DNA from: Cryptomeria japonica | Lineage: Eukaryota > Streptophyta > Pinopsida > Cupressales > Cupressaceae | Reading direction: 5' to 3' | DNA length: 64,000 nucleotides | Assembly: GCF_030272615.1 (NCBI RefSeq) | Contig: NC_081409.1 | Span: 873,012,626 to 873,076,625 of the forward strand | Shown here: positions 1 to 10,346 of the stretch, piece after piece | Position numbering within the stretch: position 1 is the stretch's first letter | Layout: each line of letters begins with the position of its first letter | The notes under the pieces: model-generated | Databases searched by the model: none | Told to the model about the DNA's origin: nothing | What the model saw: the letters and a program-made list of their open reading frames with translations, nothing else | Translations under genes and position numbers: made by a program

Positions 1-158
1 AGTTCTCTTCTCTTTTTTCTTGTAGCAATAAGATTTTCTTGAAGTGCCTAAATAATGTCCTGAGTTTCTTTTAAATCATCTTCTAATTTGATATTTTTCA
101 ACTTCTCTGCATCATAGTCAGTAAGAGCTCCTTCAAGTTGCTTCATCAGATTTTCCAT
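1..158 (-). pseudogene. E0 ORF1 (gag-like) N-terminal fragment
   Basis: The minus-strand ATG at 158 opens the reading frame MENLMKQLEGALTDYDAEKL found in all array units, running off the window edge. It is the start of the coiled-coil part of ORF1. The frame already carries a TAG after DDLKETQDII, so this copy is dead. It lies just inside a primer-binding site at 216-227, which makes LTR-1 its 5' LTR. Confidence 0.7.
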
Positions 159-215
159 CTTTGTCGGTGTCAAGATATTCCTCAAGCTGTTAGGCTTATG
201 AAAATAGAGGACCGG

Positions 216-227
216 GCTCTAATACCA
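216..227 (-). other. Primer-binding site of E0 (iMet tRNA type)
   Basis: Plus strand reads GCTCTAATACCA, one change from the complement of the plant iMet primer site TGGTATCAGAGC. Two bases separate it from LTR-1, as expected for a 5' LTR read on the minus strand. Confidence 0.75.
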
Positions 228-229
228 AT

Positions 230-1140
230 TGTTAAGGTTCCCATAGATACTGAGAGGGGGGGGTGAATCAGTATCTGACTGGTAATGTATTTTTCTTAAA
301 ATTGAATATGCAGAATATAAAGCAACAGTATACCGGTATGCAAGAATTAATGCAAATAATCAAAAGAATGCACATGAAAAGAACACCATAACACAAGATG
401 TTTAACGAGGAAACTCGGTGTGGGAAAAACCTTGGTGGGATTTGTGACCCACAATATTTACTTACTGGCCAATAACAGAATATTACTTACAATAGGGGCC
501 TGCACATGCAGGAAGGCCAACTGCCTAGAGCTCACTACTCAATAAGAAGTCACACTAACTTACAATGAGGATTTACACAAATCCAATATTCTGTACTGCT
601 TTACAATAGTATTTTCAATGCCAGATTTAGTACCAGTTCTTGCTTTGTTCTTTACATATACCCTTGACCTACAATTCGCACATTAGGTCTAATTTATAAT
701 TTATTTATTACATTTTGTCCATATCCTACAAATGACTACAATGATCTCTTTTATATACAAGAGTCATTTTACAATTTGCCAAGTCGGCTTACAATAAGAA
801 ACAAAATATTACATATCAAAAATCTTGTCGGCCTTTGTGCCGGTATACATATTTACTTCTGTGCCAGTGCCGGTGTAGATTGATCTTTTGATGCCGGTGC
901 ACTATCTTGCCTATGTTATACTTTGCCGATATAATGTCTTGCAATGCCATAGGATTGCAAGGTTGCCTGTATAATGCTTTGTCGGTATAATGTCTTGTTG
1001 GTGCCATAGGATTGCAAGGTTGCCTGTATAATGCTTTGCCCGTATAATGTCTTGCCGGTGCCATAGGATTGCAAAGTTGCCATCAATGACAAAACCTTCA
1101 ATTACACACAATGTCTCATTGGAGTGTCCATATGCCAACA
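230..1140 (-). repeat. LTR-1 of family 1 (911 bp)
   Basis: Begins TGTTAAGG and ends CCAACA on the plus strand. It contains the block conserved in all these LTRs (GGGAAAAACC, then TGGTGGGATTTGTGACC at about 421-452), a minus-strand TATA box at 748-757, and three copies of a 57-bp minisatellite at about 920-1085. An inverted repeat GATACTGA/TCAGTATC at 246-275 flanks a G run near the U5 end. With LTR-2 it forms a subgroup distinct from LTR-4, -5 and -6 (CCCATAGATACTG against CCCACAGATACT). Confidence 0.85.
748..757 (-). promoter_or_regulatory. LTR TATA box
   Basis: Minus strand TATATAAAAG. The same site lies at 3487-3496, 16507-16516, 21016-21025 and, with one change, 26796-26805. It is the likely core promoter of each LTR, driving minus-strand transcription. 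Confidence 0.6.
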
Positions 1141-1154
1141 ATCTCCCCCTTTGG
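1141..1154 (-). other. Polypurine tract of E1
   Basis: Plus-strand ATCTCCCCCTTTGG directly next to the LTR end gives CCAAAGGGGGAGAT on the minus strand, the plus-strand DNA priming site for the 3' LTR. In E1 it is fused to ORF2 codons by a large deletion. Confidence 0.75.
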
Positions 1155-1155
1155 A

Positions 1156-1430
1156 ATTTTATGTTCAGGTTTCACATTTCTGACATTGTCACATATAACA
1201 GATTTATACATGTCTTTGATTTCTTCATCACCTAATTCCTTTATGTTGCAATGAATATACATTCTAGGGTCTTCTGCATAAACAACGCCCTTTGGAATTT
1301 GGGAAAATGCACCTGTGTTGTCATCTTTCTTAGCTATTTCGGGAACTAGCTGAAACATGGGCCTAGGTCATTTTATAACCTCGACTACTGTAGGGTTTGC
1401 TATGAATTTAGGTGCAGAGGAGGATGCCAT
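1156..1430 (-). pseudogene. E1 ORF2 N-terminal remnant
   Basis: Minus-strand ATG at 1430 starts MASSSAP, followed by the conserved region VPEIAKKDDN...PRMYIHCNI. Codon 21 is TGA (1370-1368), as in E3 and E5. The frame is intact to about codon 90, then runs straight into the polypurine tract near 1155. Compared with E5 about 3 kb is missing, including the basic linker and C-terminal coiled coil. The spacer 1431-1734 to ORF1 holds no gene and matches the ORF1-ORF2 spacer of the other units. Confidence 0.75.
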
Positions 1431-1734
1431 GATGATAAATACCTTTTTCCACCTTTGGATGGATTGATTGCTGAAGTGCTTTGCGTCTTTGCTTGGAATT
1501 CCTTAGCTCGGAAATCTTCGCGCTCTCTGAAAGTTTGAATTCACAGTGAAATGAAATGGAGCCAAAAACCTTATTTTATAAAGTCTTTTTTATCACCTAC
1601 CACATTAATTGTTTTTCGGTAATGTATTAACTCAACTTTATTTGTCGGTAATGAAGGGTTTTCAACTTCTTTTCTCTAACCGAGGGAATAATAGCACATG
1701 TCATTAAATTGCCAAACCCTCAAGATAATTTTCT

Positions 1735-2892
1735 TCAGTTTGATGAAGAACATCCTACCAGTGGAGCATTGTATTGTTCTGTCGGTGGAGCATCATATTG
1801 TTCTGTCAGTGAAGCATTTGTTGATTCTATCGGTGGAGGAGTAACCCCAATATTTAGATCACCGTTTCTAATCCATTGCTTTGAAAATTCTTGCTTAACC
1901 TCTTCAACCTTTTCTTTACCTTTCAAGCTAGTACTTTTATTATCTATCGGTGTACCGTTACTTCTACAGAATTTAGCAATATGACCAATCTTGTTACATG
2001 CATAACAAGTTACATTATTTTTCTGAATAGCTTTCCCATAACCTATGCTGGTTTGTGTTCTGCATTTATTTGATAAATGACCAAATCTTACACAAACATA
2101 ACATCTTACATTCATTCTGCAATTTTCAAAGTTATGACCAATCTTGTTGCATTTGGTGCATTGACTGATGGGAGGATTGATGTTCTGATAATTCCTAGAT
2201 CTACATTCATTTGCCCTATGACCATATTTATTACAGTTAAAGCATTTTCCATTGAATTTGTAAGTGTTAGAGGGTCTTACTGGTTTGCTTTTATCCTGGG
2301 TATTTGTAGTACCAGAGCTTTCTCCAACTTCAAATCCAACTCTAGAAGTGTCACCTTTGGGTCTTTGATTCTTCAATAAGGTACCAAGTTCTTCTGAGCT
2401 TTTCCTGAATTTTTCTTTGTGTTGATTTGTAATTTCCAATTCCCTTTCCAAGATCTCTTTTTGTCTCATTGGTTCATTCGAGTCATTTTGAGTATGCATC
2501 AGATCTGTCTTCAACATATCATTTTCATAACTAAGTCTTGTGTTCTCATTTGCTGCATCACTTACTCTTCAGGTCAATTCTTCTTCATTCTTCTTTCTGT
2601 CCTCAATCTCTTTGCAGAATCTCATAGTCATATCCTGCATTTCATTTTTTGTTGTCATGATCTCTTGTTTCAATTTGCTTATCATATCATCTAGTGATTC
2701 CTTTTCATCATTTTCATTTTACAATTTTTCACAAAGTTCTCTTCTCTTGTTTCTTGTAACAGTAAGATTTTCTTGAAGTGCCTGAATAATGTCCTGAGCT
2801 GCTTTTAAATCATCTTCTAATTTGATATTTTTCAACTTCTCTGCATCATAGTCAGTAAGAGATCCTTCAAGTTGCTTCATCAGATTTTCCAT
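1735..2892 (-). pseudogene. E1 ORF1: coiled coil plus four CCHC zinc knuckles (gag-like)
   Basis: About 386 codons from ATG at 2892. The first ~200 residues are a Lys/Glu-rich predicted coiled coil. Four CX2CX4HX4C knuckles follow: CFNCNKYGHRANEC, CTKCNKIGHNFENC, CYVCVRFGHLSNKC and CYACNKIGHIAKFC. The tail is Ser/Asn/Pro-rich. The knuckles are typical of retroelement nucleocapsid, which binds RNA during packaging. The linker before them (LGTLLKNQRPKGDT, GFEVGESS) recalls the linker of plant copia gag-pol proteins, from memory. No UBN2-like capsid part is seen. Two in-frame stops break it, one after LCEKL and one before RVSDAANEN. This copy has the best-preserved first knuckle. Confidence 0.75.
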
Positions 2893-2950
2893 CTTTATCA
2901 GTGTCGAGATCTTCCTCCTGCTGTTACGCTTATGAGAATAGAGGACCAGG

Positions 2951-2962
2951 CACGGATACCAA
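2951..2962 (-). other. Degenerate primer-binding site of E1
   Basis: Plus strand GCACGGATACCA-like sequence, mutated from GCTCTGATACCA, adjoining LTR-2. Confidence 0.55.
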
Positions 2963-2963
2963 T

Positions 2964-3899
2964 TGTTAGGGTTCCCATAGATACTGAGAAGGGGGGGTGA
3001 ATCAATATCTGACCAGTAATGTAATTTTCTTAAAATTGAATATGGAGAATATAAAGTAACAGTATACCGGTATGCAAGAGTTAATGCAAATAATAGAATA
3101 AAAAGCATCCACATGAAAAGAACACCATAACACAAGATGTTTAACGAGGAAACCCAGTGTGGGAAAAACATCGGTGGGATTTGTGACCCACAATATTCAC
3201 TTACTGGCCAATAAGAGAATATTACTTACAATAGGGGCGTGCACATGCAAGAAGGCCAACTGCCTAGAGCTCACTGCCTAATAAGAAGTCAGACTGACTT
3301 ACAATGAGGATTTACACAAATCCAATATTTTGTACTGCTTTACAATAGCATCTTCAATGCCAGATTCAGTACCGGTTCTTGCTCTGTTCTTTACATATAC
3401 CCTTGACCTACAATTCGCACATTAGGTCTACCTTATAATTTATTTATTGCATTCTGTCCATATCCTCCAAATGACTACAATGATCTCTTTTATATACAAG
3501 AGTAATTTTACAATTTTCCAAGTCGGCTTACAATAATAAACAAAATATTACATATCAAACATCCTGTTGGCCTCTGTGCCGGTATACATATTTTCTTCTG
3601 TGCCGGTGTACATCTTATATGCCAATGCTGGTGTAGATTGATCTTTTGATGCTGGTGCACTATCTTGCCTGTGTTATACTTTGCCGGTATAATGTCTTGC
3701 CGGTACCATAGGATTGCAAGGTTGCCTGTATAATGCTTTGCCGGTATAATGTCTTGCTGGTGCCATAGGATTGCAAGGTTGCCTGTATAATGCTTTGCCG
3801 GTATAATGTCTTGTTGGTGCCATAGGATTGCAAGGTTGCCATCAATGACAAAACCTTCAATCACACACAATGTCTCATTGGAGTGTTCATATGCCAACA
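2964..3899 (-). repeat. LTR-2 of family 1 (936 bp)
   Basis: TGTTAGGGTTCCC to CCAACA. It carries the TATA box at 3487-3496, three 57-bp minisatellite units (about 3675-3845) and the U5 inverted repeat at 2980-3009, here with one mismatch. It serves as 5' LTR of E1 and 3' LTR of E2. Confidence 0.85.
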
Positions 3900-4099
3900 A
3901 TCTCCTCCTTTGGCATTGATGGCAACACTCATGAGAAATTTCAAAAAGATATCCAAAAATGTGTATACCAAAAATGTTACCAAAAATGTGAGGGCTCCCC
4001 CTGAGCATGTGATCCCTATGTTTTGATTTTTCTCATCTACTACTCCCCCTTCGGCATTAATGACAAAGGTTAGTAGATTTTATAGTTGTACCAATAACC
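3900..4099 (-). other. E2 3' noncoding region with three polypurine boxes
   Basis: Three pyrimidine boxes on the plus strand (purine on the element strand): TCTCCTCCTTTGG at 3901, GCTCCCCCTGAG near 3995 and ACTCCCCCTTCGG near 4040. The first adjoins the LTR and is the PPT; the others are PPT-like. Otherwise noncoding. Confidence 0.6.
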
Positions 4100-4545
4100 T
4101 CAACCTTGTAGTTGGGTAGTTATTATCTGAAGAATACCTCCCAAAATTAAGTTTATACCATCCATAAACTTCTTGCTCTCCTTTATTGCTATCTCAGTTC
4201 TGTATACTATACCTGTGAGATGCTGCAAGTTCTCTGCCGGTGTTTTGCTACCCTATGTTAGTGCCTCTGAGATTTCCTTACGTAGAGATGCTAAATAGTC
4301 CAATCTTGGACTTAGTTTAGATCTCAAAAATTTTGCCTTGTTTATTATTTTCTCTTTTTCTCTCTCTAATTTGAGCAATTCTTCCTCAAAATTTGTTATC
4401 TTTTCCTTAAAAACTGATAGTGTATCAGTTGTGTTAACAAAATTATCAGCAAGTTTATTGATCTCTTCCTGTACCTTGCTCATCTTTTTGTCTACATCCG
4501 TGGTCAAAAAGTTTATCTTACAGGTGTCTTTGTACAGAGTTTTGT
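4100..4545 (-). pseudogene. E2 ORF2 C-terminal remnant
   Basis: Encodes the end of the ORF2 C-terminal coiled coil (LYKDTCKINFLTTDVDKKM, then EEELLKLEREKEKI and KLSPRLDYL). Coding homology stops at 4539-4545, where GTTTTGT is shared by ORF2 and the incoming 6.3-kb block. The 5' part of E2 is absent. Confidence 0.75.
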
Positions 4546-4664
4546 GCTTGTTTGCATTTAGTTTCTGCACTTTTCTTTTATTGTTTTGCATCTGGTGGTT
4601 TAAGAAAGTTGTTAATTGCAAAACACTGATTCACCCTCCATCTCAGTGTTCATTGATTCCAACA
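4546..4664 (+). repeat. U5 end of a plus-strand LTR (family 4), copy 1
   Basis: Contains AACACTGA and TCAGTGTT around a C-rich loop and ends TTCCAACA at 4664, like the other LTR termini but in plus orientation. Only the end is present here; the fuller version is 29308-29873. Confidence 0.6.
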
Positions 4665-6290
4665 AGATGGTAATACAAAAAATACTCTTTTCTTTTAGTA
4701 GATCAGCCCATCAATAACTATGTACCTATCATCCTCACTAAATCAACCATTACATTAGAGGGAAAATAATTCTTAGAATATAATGAGATTATGGATACTT
4801 TCACATTGGTAGAAATAGAAGATAGAGAAATTTATGCAATTGAAAGCCATTAAACTAGACACATAGCAACAAATCATTCAAAGATGTGTTTGGTAGGTTA
4901 ACAAAACCTAGTGCAATGCAAGAGGTGATCAAATTTGAATCTAGATTTTAGAAATTCATGAGTTGAATCCATGGACCTAGGATCACTCGTACAACCATAG
5001 GAATCACATAGAATAACAAATTAGCTAAATCTATGTAAGAATGAGTATCATAAAGAAACTGCGATAAATATACTATGTATGAGAAGATATGCAAAAATGA
5101 ATGAAGTGTCAATAAATGCATGTGCATGGATGTAAGTGGGTTATGAAAGGCTAGGGGAATAAGCCCAATTTCATATAAGATTGCAATATTTGTCAATATC
5201 AAATTACTTCAATCCACTTTCTCGAAAAAAACACAAAATTAAATGCAAATTAAAATAATACAAATTTCACTATTACACTAGAATCACATAAATATAAATT
5301 TCTTAAATCATGATTTATAATGAATTTAATACTTTCTAATATAATATATGCATGTTTAAAAAACTAGAAAATTTTCCTTAAAACTCATTAAAGTATATTT
5401 TCATCTTATTTGTATTTATATTAATGTCTTATATTATCTTTTCATTTGAATCTAATATTTATTTATGTTAGTTTTCTTTTATTTTTTTATATCTTTCTTT
5501 CCTAATCTAATTTTTTTTAATCGTTTTTTGTAATTAAAAAAAATTAGAATGTAATTTCGTATAATTATATGTCTATTTGACAATCCAAAGTTATAAGATT
5601 CTCAATCAATATTAATGTCAGACTCTTACAACATATAAAAATAAAAATTTGAAAATCAGCTTTTCCTATTGCTTTTGTAATTTTTTCGGCATTCTAAAAT
5701 TAGACAAGTGAAAGAGCTGCATTTTTTACAATAAAAAGGTTTCATCTGTAATGAAAAGCTTTCTAGGCCTCTGTTTCGTACACAGGCCCGCCATATTAGA
5801 TGACACTAATAATAATGTAGCTTTTGATGGACTCATATATTCTTACAATTGAAAACATTAGATTTATAAATAATATTGATTATTATTATAATGATAATAA
5901 TTTAGATCCATTACGTGGAGATTTTTCAATAATAATAATAATGAGAGAAAGTGTTACAAATAGTAAAATACGTTATATAGTTTGCATCGTTTCAATGAAT
6001 ATGTATTGACGTCATTATACTTTCTCAAACTAGTCTAACAAAAACAAATGAATTGGAACAACTTACAAGATGAAAGAAGAAGAATTTAGCTAAAGGTGGA
6101 TTTGACAAGAAAGAAGACTAGCCTATGTTGGAAGACAAACTTGAGAGTATAAAAAATAAATGACAAAATTTTAATTAAACTTACCAACATCTTGGAAGGA
6201 AGCCTAAGTGTGGAATAACGCTTCCAAATGCTAAATCTAACAGGAGAGGTGATGCACAAATTTCTTACAAACTTTTAAAGAATTGCAAAT
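4665..6290. other. AT-rich stretch without recognisable gene (copy 1)
   Basis: Strongly AT-rich, no convincing ORF, no RNA gene seen. Repeated at 29874-31500. It probably represents decayed retroelement DNA between the LTR end and the copia fossil. Confidence 0.6.
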
Positions 6291-6560
6291 TATAGAAACA
6301 CGTATAAAATCAAATTTAACAAATTAAACCACAAAACCAGATTTACGTGGGAAAACCCTTTTGGGAAAAAACCCACACTCCAAAAGCCAGACTCAATTGT
6401 ATTTTTCAGCAACAACAACAGTTACAATACAATGCACAGAGCCAATGCTCTTCAGGAGTAGCTACAAAAAAGATTTCGAGAATAAGTCCAACAACATAAC
6501 AACCCTTCAACTTCTCTCACAAAATCTTCAACCTCTCATCAACTTCACCTTTCCATCTTC
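6291..6560 (-). repeat. Probable R/U5 part of a copia LTR (copy 1)
   Basis: Plus-strand TTTACGTGGGAAAACCC and GGGAAAAAACCC resemble the R-U5 motif of plant copia LTRs. It sits just downstream, in minus sense, of the RNase H relic. Boundaries are unclear. Confidence 0.4.
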
Positions 6561-8198
6561 TACCATATCACAAACAAAATGAAATTGTACATCAATATGG
6601 TTTGTTTTGGCATGGAAAGTAGGATTCTTAGCTAAGCTAATGGCACTTTAGCTATCACAACAAATTGTAATTTGTCCTATGTCAAAACCAATATCAGAAC
6701 ACAATATTTTAAGCCAAATGGTTTCCTTACAAGCATGAGTATCTTCCATGTACTTTGCTTATGTCACGGACAAAGCGACTACAGCTTGCCACTTACTCAT
6801 CCAACTGATAGCACCACCAAACATCATGAAAACATATCCACTAGTGGATCTCTTGCTATCCATGTCACTTGCCCAATCGAAATCCACAAACCCATGAATA
6901 CAAACTGAATGTTAGGTTCCACTAGGATACGCATGAAAACATAGGGAATACTCAGAAGTACCCCGTAAATACCTAGAAACTCTCTTTACCGCATCCCAAT
7001 GTACTCATCTAGTATTAGCCATAAACTGACTCAAGACTCCCACTTCTTAGGCAATGGTTGGCCTAGTACAGACCATGACATACATTAAACTACCTACAAC
7101 ACTTGCATATGGTACTCTAGTCATGTCATTTATCTCATCAATATATTTTGGACAATCCTCAACTGATAGCTTTGTTCCTTGCAAAAAAGGAACTACCAAG
7201 GATTTGCAAGTTGACATGCTGAATCTCTGTAGCACCGAGTTCACATAATTTATCTGGCTTAACCAATGCTTTCTATTAGCTCTGTCTCTTCTCATCTCCA
7301 TCCCCACAATATATCTCATTGCAGCTAAATCTTTAATATCAAACTGTGCTGACAACTGAAATTTCAAATCTGAAGTCATATTACCATCCCCCAAAAATAG
7401 CATATCATCTACATAGAATGCAATAATGAGAATGCGACCATTTTTAGTTTTAAAATACACACAATGGTCATATTTAAATCTCTGAAATCCCAAACTCAAC
7501 ACATAGGTGTCAAACTTCTAGTACTACATCCTAGGAGACTGTTTCAAACCATACATAGATTTCTTCAGCTTGCATACTAGATGTTCTTTACCTTCAACCA
7601 TAAAATGTTCAGGCTGTGACATATAAATTTCTTCACATTTATTTGCTCAATTTCTAAATCATACATTGTTGCAAGTGATAGCAAAAAACAAATGGATTTC
7701 AGTTTTTCTACAGGAAAGAAAATCTCACCAAGGTCAATTCCCTTCTCCTGTGAATACCCCTTCGTGACCAACCATGCCTTATTCTTTTCAACACTACCAT
7801 CAAAACCCAACTTCTTCTTGAACACCCATTTACAACCAATGGGTTTATGTCCATCAGGAAAAGGTACTAGATCCCAAGTATCATTTTTCTTCAAAGAAGT
7901 TATCTCTTCATCCATGGCTTTCTTCCATGAATTTGCATCATCCATACCCATAGCCTCTGTAACAGTTCTAGGCTCATCAATATTAGCAATCAAGGCAAAA
8001 ACATAATTTGAGTCCAACAAAGAATAACTAAACCTTTTTGGTGAATAACCAAATATATCCAGTTGTCGCCTATCACACGTATAGCTCCTCAATAGTTGAG
8101 GTTGGGGTTCTTCATCTTCTTCAGAATGTTCGGGGCTTCCAGACCTCTCCTCATTATGAAGTCCACTAGGAGTGTGTACTTTATCTCTCGTTGGAGTC
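6561..8198 (-). pseudogene. Ty1/copia reverse transcriptase-RNase H fossil (copy 1)
   Basis: Minus strand, 5' to 3': an acidic pre-RT linker (RSGSPEHSEEDEEPQPQ); RVT_2-type RT start (SWKKAMDEEITSLKKNDTW, GCKWVFKKKLGFDGSVEK); the palm motif with catalytic Asp pair AFYVDDMLFLGD at about 7401-7415; FDIKDL and YIVGMEM; then RNase H-like GFVDFDWASDMDSKRSTSGY. This is the order of a Ty1/copia pol C-terminus. Several stops and frameshifts break the frame, including between 7502 and 7577. Gag, protease and integrase are missing; the repeat at 8199 abuts the RT start. A similar fossil lies in copy 2. Confidence 0.85.
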
Positions 8199-8943
8199 AT
8201 ATGGTGTTCTAAAGGGTCATATGGTGTTCTATGACCGCTTAGGACACTATTTGGTGTCGTTATATGTCCTATGGTGTGCTAAGGGACAATATAGTGTCAT
8301 ATGACCCCTTAGGACACCATATGACCGCTTAGATGTTGTTGGGGGTCATATTGTGTTCAAAGGGTCATATTGTGTCCTAGTTTCAATATCTCTTCCTCTC
8401 CCTCCCCCCTCCTTCTTCTCTCCCTCTCTCCCTCTCCCTCTCTCTCTCCCTCTCTCTCTCCCTCTTTCTCTCCCCTTCTCCCTTCCTCCATACACCATCC
8501 CTCTCCCCTCTCTCTCTCCCCTTCTCCCTTCCTCCATACCCCATCCCTCTTTCTCTTCTTTTCTCCCTTCCTCTTTCTCTTCTGTAATTCCTATAGTCAC
8601 AATCAAGAACAGTCATATGGTGTCCTGTGACCCCTTAAGACACCATATGACCCCTTAAAGACACCGTACGACCCATAACAACACCATATGGTGTCCTAGG
8701 GGTCATAGGATGCCATATATCCCATCGGGACACCAATGACCCATAATAACACCATATGGTGTTCTAAAGGGTCTTATGGTGTTCTATGACCCCTTAGGAC
8801 ACCATTTGGTGTTGTTCTAGGTACTATGATGTGATAAGGGATAGTATAGTGCCATATGACCCCTTAGGACACCCTATGACCCCTTATATGTTGTTAGGGT
8901 TCATATTGTGTTCTAAGGGTCATATTGTGTCCTGGATTTGATA
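8199..8943. repeat. Palindrome-rich ATATGACCCCTTAGGACACC repeat (copy 1)
   Basis: Short blocks alternate as TATGACCCCTTAGGACACC and its complement around CCATATGG cores. Two larger tandem units of roughly 0.55-0.59 kb can be seen (starting near 8199 and 8745), each ending in a CT-rich stretch (8395-8590 and 8944-9180) and each followed by a shared AATTCCTATAGTCACAATC block. No coding capacity. Confidence 0.75.
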
Positions 8944-8962
8944 TCTCTCCTCTCCCTCCCCC

Positions 8963-9058
<96 letters not shown>

Positions 9059-9217
9059 CCCTCTCCCTTACTCCATACCACATCCCTCTCTCTCTCGCTC
9101 TCTCCCCTTCTCCCTTCCTCCATACCCTATCTCTCTTTCTCTTCTTCTCTCCCTCCTGCTTTCTCTTCTTCTATAATTCCTATAGTCACAATCGAGATCA
9201 GTCATATAGTGTCTTGT

Positions 9218-9279
<62 letters not shown>

Positions 9280-9560
9280 TCCCTCCTCTCTCCCTCCACC
9301 CTACTCTCCCTCTCCCTTCCTCCATACCTCTTCTTCTCTCCCACCCTTGTCTCTCTCTCTCTTCCTCTCCCTCTCTCCCTCTCTCTACCTTCCCTCCCCC
9401 CTCTTCTCTCTCTCTCTCTCTCTCCCTCCTTTCGTCTCTCTCTCCCTCTCCCCCTCTCCCTCCTCTCCTCTCTCCCTCCACTCTACTCTCCCTCTCCATT
9501 CCTCCATACCCCTTCTTCTCTCCCACCCTTCCCCCTCTTCTCTCCCTCTCCCACCCTCCC

Positions 9561-9650
<90 letters not shown>

Positions 9651-10020
9651 CCTCCTCCCCTGTCTCTCTCCCTCTCTCCCTCTCCCTCCTTCCCTCCTCT
9701 CCCACTCCACCCTACTCTCCCTCTCCCTTCCTCCATACCCCTTCTTCTCTCCCACTCTCCCCCTCTTCTCTCCCTCTCTCTCTCCCTCTCCCTCTCTCCC
9801 TCTCTCTACCTTCCCTCCCCCTCTCTCTCTCTCCCTCTCCCTCCTTCCCTCTCTGTCCCTCTCCCCCTCTCCCTCCTTCCCTCCTCTCTCCCTCCACCCT
9901 ACTCTCTCTCTCCTTTCCTCCATACCCCTTCTTCTCTCCCTCTCTCCCTCTCTCCATCCATCTACCTCTCTCCCTCTCTCTACCTTCCCTCGCCCCCTCT
10001 CTCTCCCTCTCTCCCTCTCC

Positions 10021-10056
<36 letters not shown>

Positions 10057-10102
10057 TCTCCCTCCCTCCCTCTCTCTCTCTGTGTCTCTCTCTTCCTCCC
10101 CC

Positions 10103-10152
<50 letters not shown>

Positions 10153-10291
10153 TCCCCCTCCCCCTTTCTCTCCTCCCTCTCCTCTCCCTGCCTCCTCCCT
10201 ACTCTCCCTCTCCCTCTCCCTTCCTCCATACCCCTTCTTCTCTCCCACCCTCCCTCCTTCCCTTTTGCCCCCCCTCCTCTCTCCCTCCCCC

Positions 10292-10327
<36 letters not shown>

Positions 10328-10346
10328 CCCCTCCCTCCCTCCCTTT
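8944..10346. repeat. Long (CT)n / polypyrimidine tract (copy 1)
   Basis: Nearly pure pyrimidine on the plus strand over about 1.4 kb, mixing (CT)n with CCCT and TTCC variants; only 9150-9220 interrupts it. All long open frames here read as Ser-Leu or Arg-Glu repeats and are artefacts. Tract lengths differ from copy 2. Confidence 0.95.

Noticed and set aside
816-1141. Repetitive short ORFs (CNPMAPTRHYTDKALYRQP type)
   Set aside because: They are translations of the 57-bp LTR minisatellite, which is a multiple of three; noncoding LTR.
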